A DNA stretch of 64,000 nucleotides from Streptomyces sp. SID12488 (GCF_010548275.1 NZ_JAAGLT010000026.1:1-64000), one strand, 5' to 3'; positions 51,527-60,889 are shown, counted from the stretch's first letter. A program made the numbers and translations. Notes: generated by a model from the letters alone, not told the origin.

Positions 51527-52495
51527 GTGAATACGAGTGATCTGCCGCTCGGCTCGTTCCGGGGCGAGCGGCGGGTACTGGAGATCCAGACCAAGCTGCA
51601 CCGTTGGGCGAATGACGATCCTCATCGTCGGTTCGACGATCTTTACAACCTCGTCTGTGATCCCGCGTTCCTGGCCATGGCCTGGGAGCGGGTCGCGGGG
51701 AACAAGGGCGCACGCTCGGCCGGAGTCGACGGGATGACCGCCGCCTTCGTCCGGGAACGGATCGGCGAGGTTCAGTTCCTCGCCGAGCTGCGGGAGCAGT
51801 TGAAGTCCCGCAGTTTCCGTCCGGTGCCGGTCAGGGAACGGATGATCCCCAAGCCGGGGTCGCGCAAGCGGCGGCGTCTTGGGATTCCTCCTGTGGCCGA
51901 CCGGGTGGTCCAGGCGGCCTTGAAGCTGGTGCTGGAGCCGATTTTCGAGGCGGACTTTGCGCCGTGCTCGTACGGCTTCCGCCCCAACCGGCGGGCTCAT
52001 GACGCGATGGCCGAGACACGTTTTCTGGCATCCAAGACATACGGATGGGTGCTGGAGGGCGACATTGCGGCCTGCTTCGACGAGATCTCGCACTCGGCCC
52101 TGATGGACCGGGTTCGGGCTCGGATCGGAGACAAGCGCGTGCTCGCGCTGGTGAAGGCGTTCTTGAAGGCGGGCATCCTCACCGAGGCTGGCACCTCCAA
52201 GGAGACCGTCACCGGCACCCCACAAGGCGGGATTCTCTCGCCATTGCTGAGCAATGTGGCCCTCTCGGTCCTGGACGAGTACTTCGTCAAGGCTCCCGGC
52301 GGGGCGCAGTCCACGACGAAGCAACGGTGGACACGACGCCAGAAGGGGCTGCCCAACAAACGGCTCCACCTCAGCCGGAAAGAGGCCGCCGAGCCCGCCG
52401 TGCTCAGCCGTATCCCAAGGCGGTACGGACCGGCCCGTTCGGGTTCGGCACGGACGAGACAGCCGCTGTGGCGTCTGCGTCGGACGGTGAAATGA
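51527..52495 (+). pseudogene. ltrA: Group II intron reverse transcriptase, truncated before YADD
   Basis: About 275 residues match the N-terminal half of group II intron RTs in order: RT0 'FDDLYNLVCDPAFLAMAWERVAGNKGARSAGVDGMT', RT1-3 'RSFRPVPVRERMIPKPGSRKRRRLGIPPVADRVVQAALKLVLEPIFEADFAPCSYGFRPNRRAHDA', RT4 'VLEGDIAACFDEISHSALM', and 'VTGTPQGGILSPLLSNVALSVLDEYF'. After 'RRQKGLPN' (about 52358) the frame continues into unrelated sequence (KRLHLSRKEAAEPAV) and the YADD catalytic motif, maturase X and endonuclease domains are absent. It cannot be active. GTG start. Confidence 0.9.
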
Positions 52496-52528
52496 CCGGT
52501 CGGGCTGGGGTGCCGGGGTGACGCTTCG

Positions 52529-53476
52529 TTATCCAGTGGCGGGCGGGGGCGGGGGCGGGGTGGGTGTCAGGTGGTGGGTGAGGGTGTCGCCGGTTTCGGG
52601 GGTGAGGGGGCTGGTGGGGTCGAGGCCGAGGTGGCCGGCGAGGTCGCGGGTGTGGAGGCGGGTGGTGGCTTCCAGGAGGAGCGCGTAGGTGTCGGTGGCG
52701 GTGCGGGTGCGCGCCCAGCCGGTGAGGGTGAGCGTGGCGGTGATGAGTGCGGCGGGCCACCACCAGGCGGCGAGGGGCAGGTAGAGCAGGGCCCAGGCGG
52801 TCAGGGTGGTGGCGCGGGTGAGGTTCTGACGTGCGGTGGTGATCTGGGTCCGGGTCTCCTCGGGGAGGATCAGCCACAGGTGCGGCCAGAGGGTGGCCAG
52901 GTCGAGGTGGTAATCGCGCTCCAGGCGGACGGCTACCGCGTTGAGGCGGTCCCCGCTCCAGGTGGGGCGTCCGGGTTCCTCGGGTGCGATGCGGGTCATA
53001 GCGCGTTCGGCGTCATGCCGCCTGGCGGGGTCGGTTCGTTGACCGTCGTGGGCCAGGGCTTGGGCGTCCTGTTCGCGGCACTGGTGCCACGTGAGGGCGG
53101 CGAGTGTCCAGCGGTCGTGGCGTCGGGTGATTTGCCTGGCGGCAAGCTGGCGGAGTGGGGGTGGCCAGGCGGCACAGTCGGCGGCTAGAACGAGCCGTTC
53201 TGCCAGAGAGCCGAGGGCTTGCACGGTCAGTCCCGCGGCGGCAGCAGCAGCCAGTATCGCGGCCAGCAGCACCACTTGGCCGCCGGCCGTGCTCGTGGCC
53301 GGGTGGTTGGCCCAGGTGGTGATCCGGTGGGTGAGGCGGGGCAGGTCGAAGGGGTGGGTGTGGCCGAGGGTGTGTGTGGTAGCGGCGACGGCGAGGTAGA
53401 GGGCGCCGGGCAGGACCAGCAGGGACAGCCACCGCTCGGCGAGTTTGGTGCCCAGCTGGGACAGCAGTCCGCCCAC
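52529..53476 (-). CDS. Membrane protein of the CHAT cluster
   Basis: A 315-residue protein. The N-terminus is a membrane anchor after a short amphipathic start (GGLLSQLGTKLAERWLSLLVLPGALYLAVAA), a second segment follows (GGQVVLLAAILAAAAAAGLTVQALGSLAERLVL), a cytoplasmic helical region of about 150 residues comes next (RHDRWTLAALTWHQCREQDAQALAHDG), then a pair of helices (TLTAWALLYLPLAAWWWPAALITATLTLTGW) and a Pro/Thr-rich tail. GTG 53476 begins two bases after the TAA of the upstream small gene, so they are one operon. No enzyme motif is visible. I do not know the family. Confidence 0.7.
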   Translation of the reverse strand: MGGLLSQLGTKLAERWLSLLVLPGALYLAVAATTHTLGHTHPFDLPRLTHRITTWANHPATSTAGGQVVLLAAILAAAAAAGLTVQALGSLAERLVLAADCAAWPPPLRQLAARQITRRHDRWTLAALTWHQCREQDAQALAHDGQRTDPARRHDAERAMTRIAPEEPGRPTWSGDRLNAVAVRLERDYHLDLATLWPHLWLILPEETRTQITTARQNLTRATTLTAWALLYLPLAAWWWPAALITATLTLTGWARTRTATDTYALLLEATTRLHTRDLAGHLGLDPTSPLTPETGDTLTHHLTPTPPPPPPATG

Positions 53477-53478
53477 CG

Positions 53479-53886
53479 TTACAGCCGTTCCCGGCGCAGC
53501 ATGGTGCTGCTGATCGCGCAGTGCGGCACTGGGACGGCGGCCAGCGGCAACCAGTAGCGGGCACACCGGCCTGCCGGGCACAGATACACCAGTTCGGTAC
53601 GGGCAGTGCTGATCCCGGCCGGCCGCAGACCGCGGTTGGTGCCCGCGTGGTCGGTGTAGCCGTCCAGCCCCAGGGGGTCGCCGCCCGCCTGCAGGACGGC
53701 GTGCAGCACGGCGAGCGTGCCCACTACGTCCCCGCCGTCCTGTACGGCGGCCAGCACCTGCTCCACCTGGTCCTCGTCCCCGCCCGGCCCGCCCCGCAGA
53801 TCCGCGCGGATCTCCTTCAGATGCGCGCACACTGCGGCCAGCCTCCGTGCCCCGTCCGGCGCTGCAGCCTCCTCCCCGTCGGCCAT
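53479..53886 (-). CDS. Small Cys-containing protein of the CHAT cluster
   Basis: A 135-residue protein. A helical N-terminal half (ARRLAAVCAHLKEIRADLRGGPGGDEDQVEQVLAAVQDGGDVVGTLAVLHAVLQAGGD) is followed by a beta-rich part ending 'YLCPAGRCARYWLPLAAVPVPHCAISSTMLRRERL', with C-x4-C and a third Cys that could form a zinc ribbon. A good GAGAGGAAAA lies before the ATG. It is divergent from the CHAT/TPR gene with 126 bp between the starts. In name and size it recalls the small proteins described for caspase/TPR-associated (CATRA-like) conflict systems, but I cannot confirm membership. Confidence 0.7.
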   Translation of the reverse strand: MADGEEAAAPDGARRLAAVCAHLKEIRADLRGGPGGDEDQVEQVLAAVQDGGDVVGTLAVLHAVLQAGGDPLGLDGYTDHAGTNRGLRPAGISTARTELVYLCPAGRCARYWLPLAAVPVPHCAISSTMLRRERL

Positions 53887-54012
53887 GGGTTTTCCTCTCT
53901 CTGCCTGCTCTCGTCACCGGTCTGTACCCGGCCAACTACGCTGGTGCGACGTAGACTTGGCCGACATCACGAGAGTACGCGCGGCTTTCCCCCCCGCGAC
54001 TCCAGGGTGAGC

Positions 54013-57000
54013 ATGCCACGGGGTGCGCGACGGACATCGGGGGCTGGAGTGCTTGAGGAACGGCTGGCCGCGGTGTGGGTCCGGCTTTCGCGGATCGCTG
54101 ACACCGGCGATCCTTCCGTCGCGCTCGAACGCCAGGCCCTCACCGAGGCACGACAGCTCACCGAACTCCTCCACGCCAACAGTGACGACTTAACAGTCCG
54201 GTACGCGCTCGGCTGGCTCCACTTCCACCGGTACATAGCGATCCCGGACAGCCAAGGAGGTGCGGACCTGGTCGCCGCGGTGGAAGCCTTCACCCCCTGC
54301 TTCATAGCCGGCGCCAGCGGTCTGCCCGAACCCCTCCTGCCGCGGCTCGCCAACACCGCAGCACCGCGAGCCTTCACCCTGCTCCAGCGGGCACTCGACT
54401 CAACCGACCCGGACCTGCTCTCCGCAGCCGTGGGCCTGTGGCAGCGCATCGTCCGCGTCACGCCCGCCGACCACCCCAACCGAGCGGCGAACCTGACCAT
54501 CCTCGGGGGCGCGCTGCGGGACCGGTTCGAGCGGGCTGGGGATCTGTCGGACCTGGACCAGGCCATCACCAACGGACAGGAAGCCGTACGCGCCACGCCC
54601 GCCGACCACCCCAACCGAGCCATGTACCTGAACAACCTCGGGGGCGCGCTGCGGGACCGGTTCGAGCGGGCTGGGGATCTGTCGGACCTGGACCAGGCCA
54701 TCACCATCCGACAGGAAGCCGTACACGCCACGCCCGCCGACAATCCCAGCCGAGGCATGTACCTGAACAACCTCGGGGGCGCGCTGCAGGCCCGGTTCGA
54801 GCGGACCGGGAACCAGACGGACGTGGACCAGGCCATCGACCGTTTCCAGGCCGCGGTCCGCGCCACGTCCGACGACGATCCTGACCGAGTGCGGTTTCTG
54901 TCCAACCTGGGGGGCGCGCTGCGGGTCCGGTTCGGGCGGAGTGGGGATCTGTCGGACCTGGATCAGGCCATCTCCAACGGTCAGGAAGCTGTCCGCGTCA
55001 CGCCCGCCGACCACCCTGACCGAGGCATGCGCCTGTCCAACCTCGGGGCCGCGTTGCAGGTCCGGTTCGGGCGCAGTGGGGATCTGTCGGACCTGGATCA
55101 GGCCATCTCCAACGGTCAGGAAGCTGTCCGCGTCACGCCCGCCGACCATCCCAACCGAGGCATGTACCTGTCCAACCTCGGGGGCTCGCTGCAGACCCGG
55201 TTCGAGCGGACCGGGGATCTGTCGGACCTGGACCAAGCCATCACCATTGGTCAGGGAGCCGTACGCGTCACGCCCGCCGACCACCCTGACCGAGGCATGT
55301 ACCTGTCCAACCTCGGGGGCTCGCTGCAGACCCGGTTCAGGCGGACCGGGAACCAGACGGACCTGGACCAGGCCATCTCCAACGGTCAGGAAGCCGTCCG
55401 CGCCACGCCCGCCGACCACCGCAACCGAGCGGGGTACCTGTCCAACCTCGGATACGAGCTGCGGGTCCGGTTCGGGCGCAGTGGGGATCTGTCGGACCTG
55501 GATCAGGCCATCACCGCCGGTCGGGAAGCTGTCCGCGTCACGCCCGCCGACCATCCCAACCGAGGCATGTACCTGAACAACCTCGGGGGCGCGCTGCAGG
55601 ACCGGTTCGAGCGGACCGGAGACCAGACGGACCTGGACCAGGCCATCTCCAACGGTCGGGAAGCTGTCCGCGCCACGCCCGTCGACCACCCCAGCCGAGC
55701 CATGTACCTGTCCAGCCTCGGAAACGAGCTGCGGGTCCGGTTCGAGCGGACCGGGGACCAGACGGACGTGGACCAGGCCATCTCCAACGGTCGGGAAGCT
55801 GTCCGCGCCATGCCCGTCGACCACCCCAACCGAGCGGGATACCTGTCCAACCTCGGAAACTCGCTGTTGGTCCGGTTCGGGCGGACCGGGGACCAGACGG
55901 ACGTGGACCAGGCCATCGACCGTTTCCAGGAAGCGGTCCGCGCCACGCCCGCCGACCACCCCAGCCGAGCCATGTACCTGTCCAACCTCGGGATCACGCT
56001 GTTGGCCCGGTTCGGGCGGAGTGCGGATCTGGCGGACCTGGACCGGGCCGTCACCAACGGTCGGGAAGCTGTCCGCGCCACGCCCGTCGACCACCCCAGC
56101 CGAGCCATGTACCTGTCCAACCTCGGAAACGAGCTGCAGGTCCGGTTCGAGCGGAGTGCGGATCTGGCGGACCTGGACCAGGCCATCTCCAATAGTCAGG
56201 AAGCTGTCCGCGCCACGCCCGCCGACCACCCTGACCGAGCCATGTACCTGAACAACCTCGGATACGATCTGCAGGTCCGGTTCGGGCGGACCGGGAAGCA
56301 GACGGACCTGGACCAGGCCATCTCCAATAGTCAGGAAGCCGTCCGCGCCACGCCTGCCGACCACCCCAGCCGAGCGGGGTACCTGTCCAACCTCGGGGGC
56401 GCGCTGCAGGACCGGTTCGGGCGTACCGGGGACCAGACGGACCTGGACGCGGCGGTGTCCACTTTCGCCGAGGCGTGGGGTGTGGTTTCGGCGGCGCCTT
56501 CGGCCCGTATCCAGACAGCATGGGCGGTAGCCAGGCTCGTCGCACGGTCTGAGGCGGGGCGGGCGGCGGATGCGGCGGAGGCCGCGGTGCGGCTGCTGCC
56601 CGAGGTGGCTCCGCGCCAGCTGGGGCGGGGCGATCAACAGCATGCGCTCGGCGGTTTCGCCGGCCTGACCGGGGATGCCGCAGCGCTGGCTCTCGCTGAT
56701 CCCCGCGGTACCCGGTCAGAACGCGCCACCCGCGCGCTGCGGCTGCTGGAGGCCGGGCGGGCAGTGCTGCTCAGCCAGGCACTGGACGCCCGCAGCGACC
56801 TCACCGACCTGAGTCGGCAGCGCCCCGACCTGGCCGCACGGTTCGTCCAGCTGCGCGACCAGCTCGACCAGCCCACCAGGACCACCGCCATCGCTGACGG
56901 AACCGGCGAGACGGACACCCCTATGGTGCGGCAGGACCGCGCCGTCGACGACCGGCACCGGCTGGCCCGCGACTTCGCCAGGACCCTGGCCGAGATCCGC

Positions 57001-58233
57001 AGCCTGGACGAGTTCACCTCCTTCGCCCTCCCACCCACCACCCAGGAACTTCTCACCCAGGCGGAGCAAGGCCCCGTCGTTGTGTTCAACATCAGCCGCT
57101 ACCGCAGCGACGCCCTGCTGCTCGCCCGGGACGGCATCACCCACCTGGAGCTCCCCGAACTCACCGCCGACGCCGTGGCCGAGAAGACGGCCTCCTTCCA
57201 GCAGGCGCTGCGCACCACCACCGACACGAGCGCGGACAGATCCCAGCGGCTGCAGGCGCAGCGCGTCATCACCCAGGTCCTGCAATGGCTGTGGGACACC
57301 GCGGCCGGGCCCGTCCTGGACGCACTCGGCCACCAACGCCAGCGCCCGGCGGACGCCGACTGGCCGCAGGTGTGGTGGGCACCGGGCGGGTTACTGGGAC
57401 TGCTGCCCCTGCACGCGGCCGGCTACCACACCGACCCCGCCGACGACCCGCACCGGCGCACCGTCCTGGACAGGGTGATCTCCTCCCACACCCCGACCGT
57501 CCGCGCCTTGCGTTACGCCCGTCGGCAGACCCGGGAACGCACCCTGCACCCGGATACGCCCGCTCAGGGGCTGGTCGTCGCGATGCCCACCACCCCTGGC
57601 CTCACCCGCCACGGCCGGCTGGACTACGCCGGCGCTGAAGCCGAGATGCTGCGCCGCCACCTGCCGCGCACCGTACTCCTGCGCGAACCCGACCCCGACG
57701 GCCCTCCTGCCGTCGCGCCGCTGAGCACTCCGACCAAAGCAGCCGTCCTGGGCCACCTGCCCCACTGCCCGATCGCCCACTTCGCCTGCCACGGCGCCAG
57801 CCACCCCACCGACCCCTCCCAGAGCCTGCTGCTGCTCCATGACCACGAAAGCGATCCCTTCACCGTCGCAAGCCTCATCCCCGTCCGTCTCGACCACGCC
57901 CAGCTGGCCTACTTGTCCGCCTGCCGCACCGCGGCCATTGACACAGTCGACCTCGCCGACGAGGCCATCCATCTGACCTCCGCGTTCCAGCTCGCCGGAT
58001 TCCCCCACGTCGTCGGCACTCTGTGGGAGATCGACGACCAGATCGCCGTCACCGTCGCCGAGACCTTCTACACCCACCTGCGCACCCCTGACGGGACCAT
58101 CGACACCAGCCGGGCAGCCCAGGCCCTGCACCAGGCCGTGCGCAGCGTACGCGACGGCCACGACCTGCCCGGCGGGCTCGACCGGACCCGGACCCCATTC
58201 CTCTGGGCCGCCTACCTCCACGCCGGCGCCTGA
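54013..58233 (+). CDS. CHAT-protease protein with 45-residue TPR-like repeats
   Basis: A protein of about 1,406 residues. Residues 1-170: helical N-terminal region (LTEARQLTELLHANSDDLTVRYALGWLHFHRYIAI). Residues 177-816: fifteen 45-residue TPR-like repeats (core DLDQAIxxxQEAVRATPADHP-R-YLxNLGxxLxxRF). Residues 820-1110: helical bridge. Residues 1115-1406: CHAT (caspase-like) domain with catalytic His1260 in HFACHG and Cys1304 in LSACRT, followed by GTLWEIDD. Such proteases are activated by repeat-domain signals and cleave defined targets. ATG 54013 has AGGG upstream; GTG 54007 is also in frame. It is divergent from the small Cys-protein and membrane-protein operon. Confidence 0.93.
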   Translation: MPRGARRTSGAGVLEERLAAVWVRLSRIADTGDPSVALERQALTEARQLTELLHANSDDLTVRYALGWLHFHRYIAIPDSQGGADLVAAVEAFTPCFIAGASGLPEPLLPRLANTAAPRAFTLLQRALDSTDPDLLSAAVGLWQRIVRVTPADHPNRAANLTILGGALRDRFERAGDLSDLDQAITNGQEAVRATPADHPNRAMYLNNLGGALRDRFERAGDLSDLDQAITIRQEAVHATPADNPSRGMYLNNLGGALQARFERTGNQTDVDQAIDRFQAAVRATSDDDPDRVRFLSNLGGALRVRFGRSGDLSDLDQAISNGQEAVRVTPADHPDRGMRLSNLGAALQVRFGRSGDLSDLDQAISNGQEAVRVTPADHPNRGMYLSNLGGSLQTRFERTGDLSDLDQAITIGQGAVRVTPADHPDRGMYLSNLGGSLQTRFRRTGNQTDLDQAISNGQEAVRATPADHRNRAGYLSNLGYELRVRFGRSGDLSDLDQAITAGREAVRVTPADHPNRGMYLNNLGGALQDRFERTGDQTDLDQAISNGREAVRATPVDHPSRAMYLSSLGNELRVRFERTGDQTDVDQAISNGREAVRAMPVDHPNRAGYLSNLGNSLLVRFGRTGDQTDVDQAIDRFQEAVRATPADHPSRAMYLSNLGITLLARFGRSADLADLDRAVTNGREAVRATPVDHPSRAMYLSNLGNELQVRFERSADLADLDQAISNSQEAVRATPADHPDRAMYLNNLGYDLQVRFGRTGKQTDLDQAISNSQEAVRATPADHPSRAGYLSNLGGALQDRFGRTGDQTDLDAAVSTFAEAWGVVSAAPSARIQTAWAVARLVARSEAGRAADAAEAAVRLLPEVAPRQLGRGDQQHALGGFAGLTGDAAALALADPRGTRSERATRALRLLEAGRAVLLSQALDARSDLTDLSRQRPDLAARFVQLRDQLDQPTRTTAIADGTGETDTPMVRQDRAVDDRHRLARDFARTLAEIRSLDEFTSFALPPTTQELLTQAEQGPVVVFNISRYRSDALLLARDGITHLELPELTADAVAEKTASFQQALRTTTDTSADRSQRLQAQRVITQVLQWLWDTAAGPVLDALGHQRQRPADADWPQVWWAPGGLLGLLPLHAAGYHTDPADDPHRRTVLDRVISSHTPTVRALRYARRQTRERTLHPDTPAQGLVVAMPTTPGLTRHGRLDYAGAEAEMLRRHLPRTVLLREPDPDGPPAVAPLSTPTKAAVLGHLPHCPIAHFACHGASHPTDPSQSLLLLHDHESDPFTVASLIPVRLDHAQLAYLSACRTAAIDTVDLADEAIHLTSAFQLAGFPHVVGTLWEIDDQIAVTVAETFYTHLRTPDGTIDTSRAAQALHQAVRSVRDGHDLPGGLDRTRTPFLWAAYLHAGA
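54541..56465 (+). repeat. Fifteen near-identical 135-bp tandem repeats in the CHAT gene
   Basis: Repeat starts fall at exact 135-bp intervals (54541, 54676, 54811 and so on to 56431). Whole 20-bp blocks such as GACCTGGACCAGGCCATCTC and CCGCGTCACGCCCGCCGACC recur unchanged in distant units, so DNA identity exceeds what protein selection requires. A diverged unit precedes them at 54406. The strand bias makes long open frames on the reverse strand, which are not genes. Confidence 0.9.
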
Positions 58234-58240
58234 CACGAAT

Positions 58241-58582
58241 TTGCGTCGAGTAGGAGCAGGAGCGGAGCAGAGGGGGTCGGGTGTCACATACCTTGCCGCC
58301 GCGGCCGTCACCGTTCACCTGTCGGGCGACCACACGGTTCCCGAGACCACGATCTCGCTGCGGCACGGTGCTGCCGGGGGGACGGCCACGACTACCAACG
58401 GCGTTGCCGGCACCCGGCGTGGCAACGCCACAGCCTGGACGCCGTTCCTCGGTACCAGCCCGGCGGGGGACTGGCAGCTCAGCTTCGGCAGCGAAGCGAG
58501 CGCCCTGTTCGGTTCCGGCGTGCTCGACGACATCCTGCTCGTCCTGAGCTGGACCGGGCAGGGTCCTGCCTGGGCTCGCTAG
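58241..58582 (+). pseudogene. C-terminal fragment of a Tc-toxin A-like protein
   Basis: The frame reads 'VTVHLSGDHTVPETTISLRHG', 'GNATAWTPFLGTSPAGDWQLSFG' and ends 'SALFGSGVLDDILLVLSWTGQGPAWAR'. The W-x-L-x-F...DDILLVxSWxGxxPxW ending is what I know from the extreme C-terminus of insecticidal Tc toxin A-related proteins, where it lies in the TcB-binding region. Only about 100 residues remain, and the 5' side (before about 58280) is unrelated junction sequence with no start signal. The assignment is from pattern memory. Confidence 0.45.
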
Positions 58583-58685
58583 GTGTATTGACCCGCGGCG
58601 TTCTTCGCGTGGCTGATGGACGGGTGCTGGCGGTCAAGGGGGCGCGGGCCTTGACCCAAGACCGGGTAGTTGGCGTTTTCGTAGG

Positions 58686-59460
58686 TCACGCAAGTGGTGC
58701 TGGGGGCCATGGTGTTGCGGCGTAGAGGCCGGGGCCGAGCTTGTGGATGAGCTGGCTGGCGGCCCAGCGGTTCAGTTGTCTGTACATGGTCTCCAGGGTG
58801 ATGTCGCCGAAGTGGGCGGCGATTTCACGGGGCTGCCAGAGACGTGTGGGGTCTTCCTGGAGCAGGTCCAGGATGCGGTGTCGGCGCCGCGCGGCAGGGG
58901 TAGCGTGCTGGTCGTCCCGGGATGCCGTGGGCGGTGTGGGTGACTGATCCAGGGGTTCGAGGACGGTGACGTCGAGGCGGGTTACGGTGCGGCGGGTGTC
59001 GAGGCGGCCGTCGGCGTGGCGCTCGCTGTGGCGGGACATCGGTGATTTGACCTTGCGGTTGCTGACCCGTTCGCGCCGGGGCGGGAGCAGGCCGGTCAGG
59101 ATCCGGCGGCCGATCGTCCCGGGGAGCGTGTCCCGATCGGTGTCCGCGGGGATGATGCCGGTGGCCTGGATCACCTGGTGGCGGGCGGTGTGGAGCGCGA
59201 TGCTGAAACAGCAGCGGTCCGGGTCGGTGCCGGGGAGGGACTCGGCGGCATCGGCCATCACGGTGCGCAGGGCCTGGTAGAGCGTGAGCAGGGACCACAT
59301 CTCCTGCTCGATGCCTACTGGGTCGCCCGAGCGCAGGTTGCGCCCGTTCATGATCGTGTGGCGGAGCGCGTAGTACGCCGATTCATGTTCCCATCGCGCT
59401 GGTGATAGAGGCCCACCAGCGCGGTGGCCGGGTACTGCCCGCATCTCACACGGCCGACGC
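58686..59460 (-). pseudogene. IS4-family transposase, 5'-truncated and frameshifted
   Basis: The C-terminal half of an IS4-type transposase is readable: 'RWEHESAYYALRHTIMNGRNLRSGDPVGIEQEMWSLLTLYQALR' carries the catalytic Glu region, followed by 'GTDPDRCCFSIALHTARHQVIQATGII' and 'RVSNRKVKSPMSRH'. The preceding strand 'ATALVGLYHQR' lies in another frame and joins at about 59400 by a 1-base shift. The DDE Asp residues upstream are missing altogether. The tail (EIAAHFGDITLETMYRQLNRWAASQLIHKLGPGLY) looks like a winged helix. Confidence 0.75.
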
Positions 59461-59531
59461 TCCTTGGCGGGAGATCGCGCCCTCACGAGATTCACCGGTG
59501 GATCCGGGCTGAGTCTGCGGGCAGGGGCCCG

Positions 59532-60512
59532 TCATATCCATCCAAGACGAACGGCTTCGGCCCCGGCCTGGAATCGGCTCTGGGCGTTGAGTCGTTTCAG
59601 CAGATCCGCCATGAGGCGGCGGACCGTGCGGATCGAGACTCCTAACCTGCGGCCGATGACTTCGTCGGTGAGTCCCTCGGCAAGGTTCCTCAGCAGGGCC
59701 AAGTCGCGCTCGCTGGGGCCGTCCGAATGGGGTGTTGGAGTCCCACCGAGGGGAGTGGCCCGCTCCCAGGCCAGGTCGAAGAGGGCGTTGAAGGCCGTGA
59801 CGATGCTCCCGACACGGATGACGAAAGCTTCCTCGCGACTGGCATCCGAATACACGGGAATGACCGCGGTGGCACGATCGTAGATGATCAGGCGCGTGGG
59901 GAGGGACGGGACGGTCCGCATCTGTCCGCCCTCCGAGGCGAGCCAGGCGGTGTACTCCATCATGGGTACCTGCTGGACGGTGTCCAGACAGAGCATCTGC
60001 ACGCGCACGCCGCGCGCCAGGTTCTGCCTGTGGAGCGGCCGGGATACTTCCAACGCGGCCTCGCTCAAGGCGCGGCCGGGCATGAAGGCACGTACCTCCG
60101 ATGTGGCCTGTTCCGACAGCTCTTGCAAGCGGATCCGTACGGCCTCCACGCCCTCGACGCGCTCCAGCCCTTCGGCGCCCGACTGAACCCGGAGCGAAGT
60201 GTACTCGGAGGTCAGTGTTGCAAGCGCGGCCTGCTCACGGGAGAGCCCGGCCCGACGTTCGTCCAGTTCGTCAGCCTCGATGCCCTGGAGTTTGGGCAGA
60301 AGGCTCAACTCGGGACTTGTTGTGATGAATGGCTGGGAGCCTGAGTTGCAGCGCAGGAGGGCGAGTTCGGTGAGGCAGTCGAGAGCGACGCTGACATCAT
60401 CTTTCGAAAGGTCAAGATTTCGCTGTATGTCTAATATGTTCCAATTGGGGTGCAGGAGGAGTGCCCTGTAGACATCGCGATCACGTTCCCCCAGTCCGAT
60501 ACTCTCCAGCAT
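59532..60512 (-). CDS. LuxR-type regulator with TrmB-like N-terminal domain
   Basis: A 326-residue regulator. Residues 1-65 form a winged-helix domain of the TrmB type (ERDRDVYRALLLHPNWNILDIQRNLDLSKDDVSVALDCLTELALLR), then a PLD-like sensor region (VRAFMPGRALSEAALEVSRPLHRQNLARGVRVQMLC, RLIIYDRATAVIPV), and a C-terminal LuxR HTH (ERDLALLRNLAEGLTDEVIGRRLGVSIRTVRRLMADLLKRLNAQSRFQAGAEAVRLGW). This architecture is common among Streptomyces regulators near natural-product genes. GGAG lies upstream of the ATG. Lower GC than its neighbours in the 5' third. Confidence 0.9.
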   Translation of the reverse strand: MLESIGLGERDRDVYRALLLHPNWNILDIQRNLDLSKDDVSVALDCLTELALLRCNSGSQPFITTSPELSLLPKLQGIEADELDERRAGLSREQAALATLTSEYTSLRVQSGAEGLERVEGVEAVRIRLQELSEQATSEVRAFMPGRALSEAALEVSRPLHRQNLARGVRVQMLCLDTVQQVPMMEYTAWLASEGGQMRTVPSLPTRLIIYDRATAVIPVYSDASREEAFVIRVGSIVTAFNALFDLAWERATPLGGTPTPHSDGPSERDLALLRNLAEGLTDEVIGRRLGVSIRTVRRLMADLLKRLNAQSRFQAGAEAVRLGWI

Positions 60513-60889
60513 TGTCCGGTGGTCTCCTTCGGCTGCCCTGATGCTGGACGGCTAGCTGTTTGATCACCGCGACGCGCGGATATCCCCGTGGCCGGGTGGC
60601 CGGAACCGCGGACGAGCGGTAGGCCGGACGCGAGAACTATCGACAATCCAACGGTGCGATCCTGTTTCCTTGGCTTGTGCGCAAAGAATCGTGGCCGCGT
60701 GAGCGGATGGCAGCCGTACCGCTCCGGCTCCATCCCCGGAACGTCTCCCAAGTGCTGGATTTCTTTGTCGCCGCGTACCCCCAAATCCAGTCAATTAACG
60801 GCTGGCGGAAGTCAGGGTTCCGCGGTTCGCCAGGGTTCCGGCGATTCGGATCGGCCGTGGGTGCAGGTCGGCGAGTGACCGGTGGGGGA
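60513..60889. other. Gene-poor stretch upstream of the LuxR gene
   Basis: About 375 bp with AT-richer patches. A short frame at 60677-60892 (71 residues, HPRNVSQVLDFFVAAYPQIQSINGW) resembles nothing I recognise and lacks a ribosome-binding site. It must contain the promoter of the LuxR gene. Confidence 0.4.

Noticed and set aside
54400..56643. A 747-codon open frame on the minus strand opposite the CHAT gene repeats
   Set aside because: It mirrors the 135-bp repeats of the plus-strand gene and has no start signal or family pattern; high GC and periodic sequence keep the antisense frame open.
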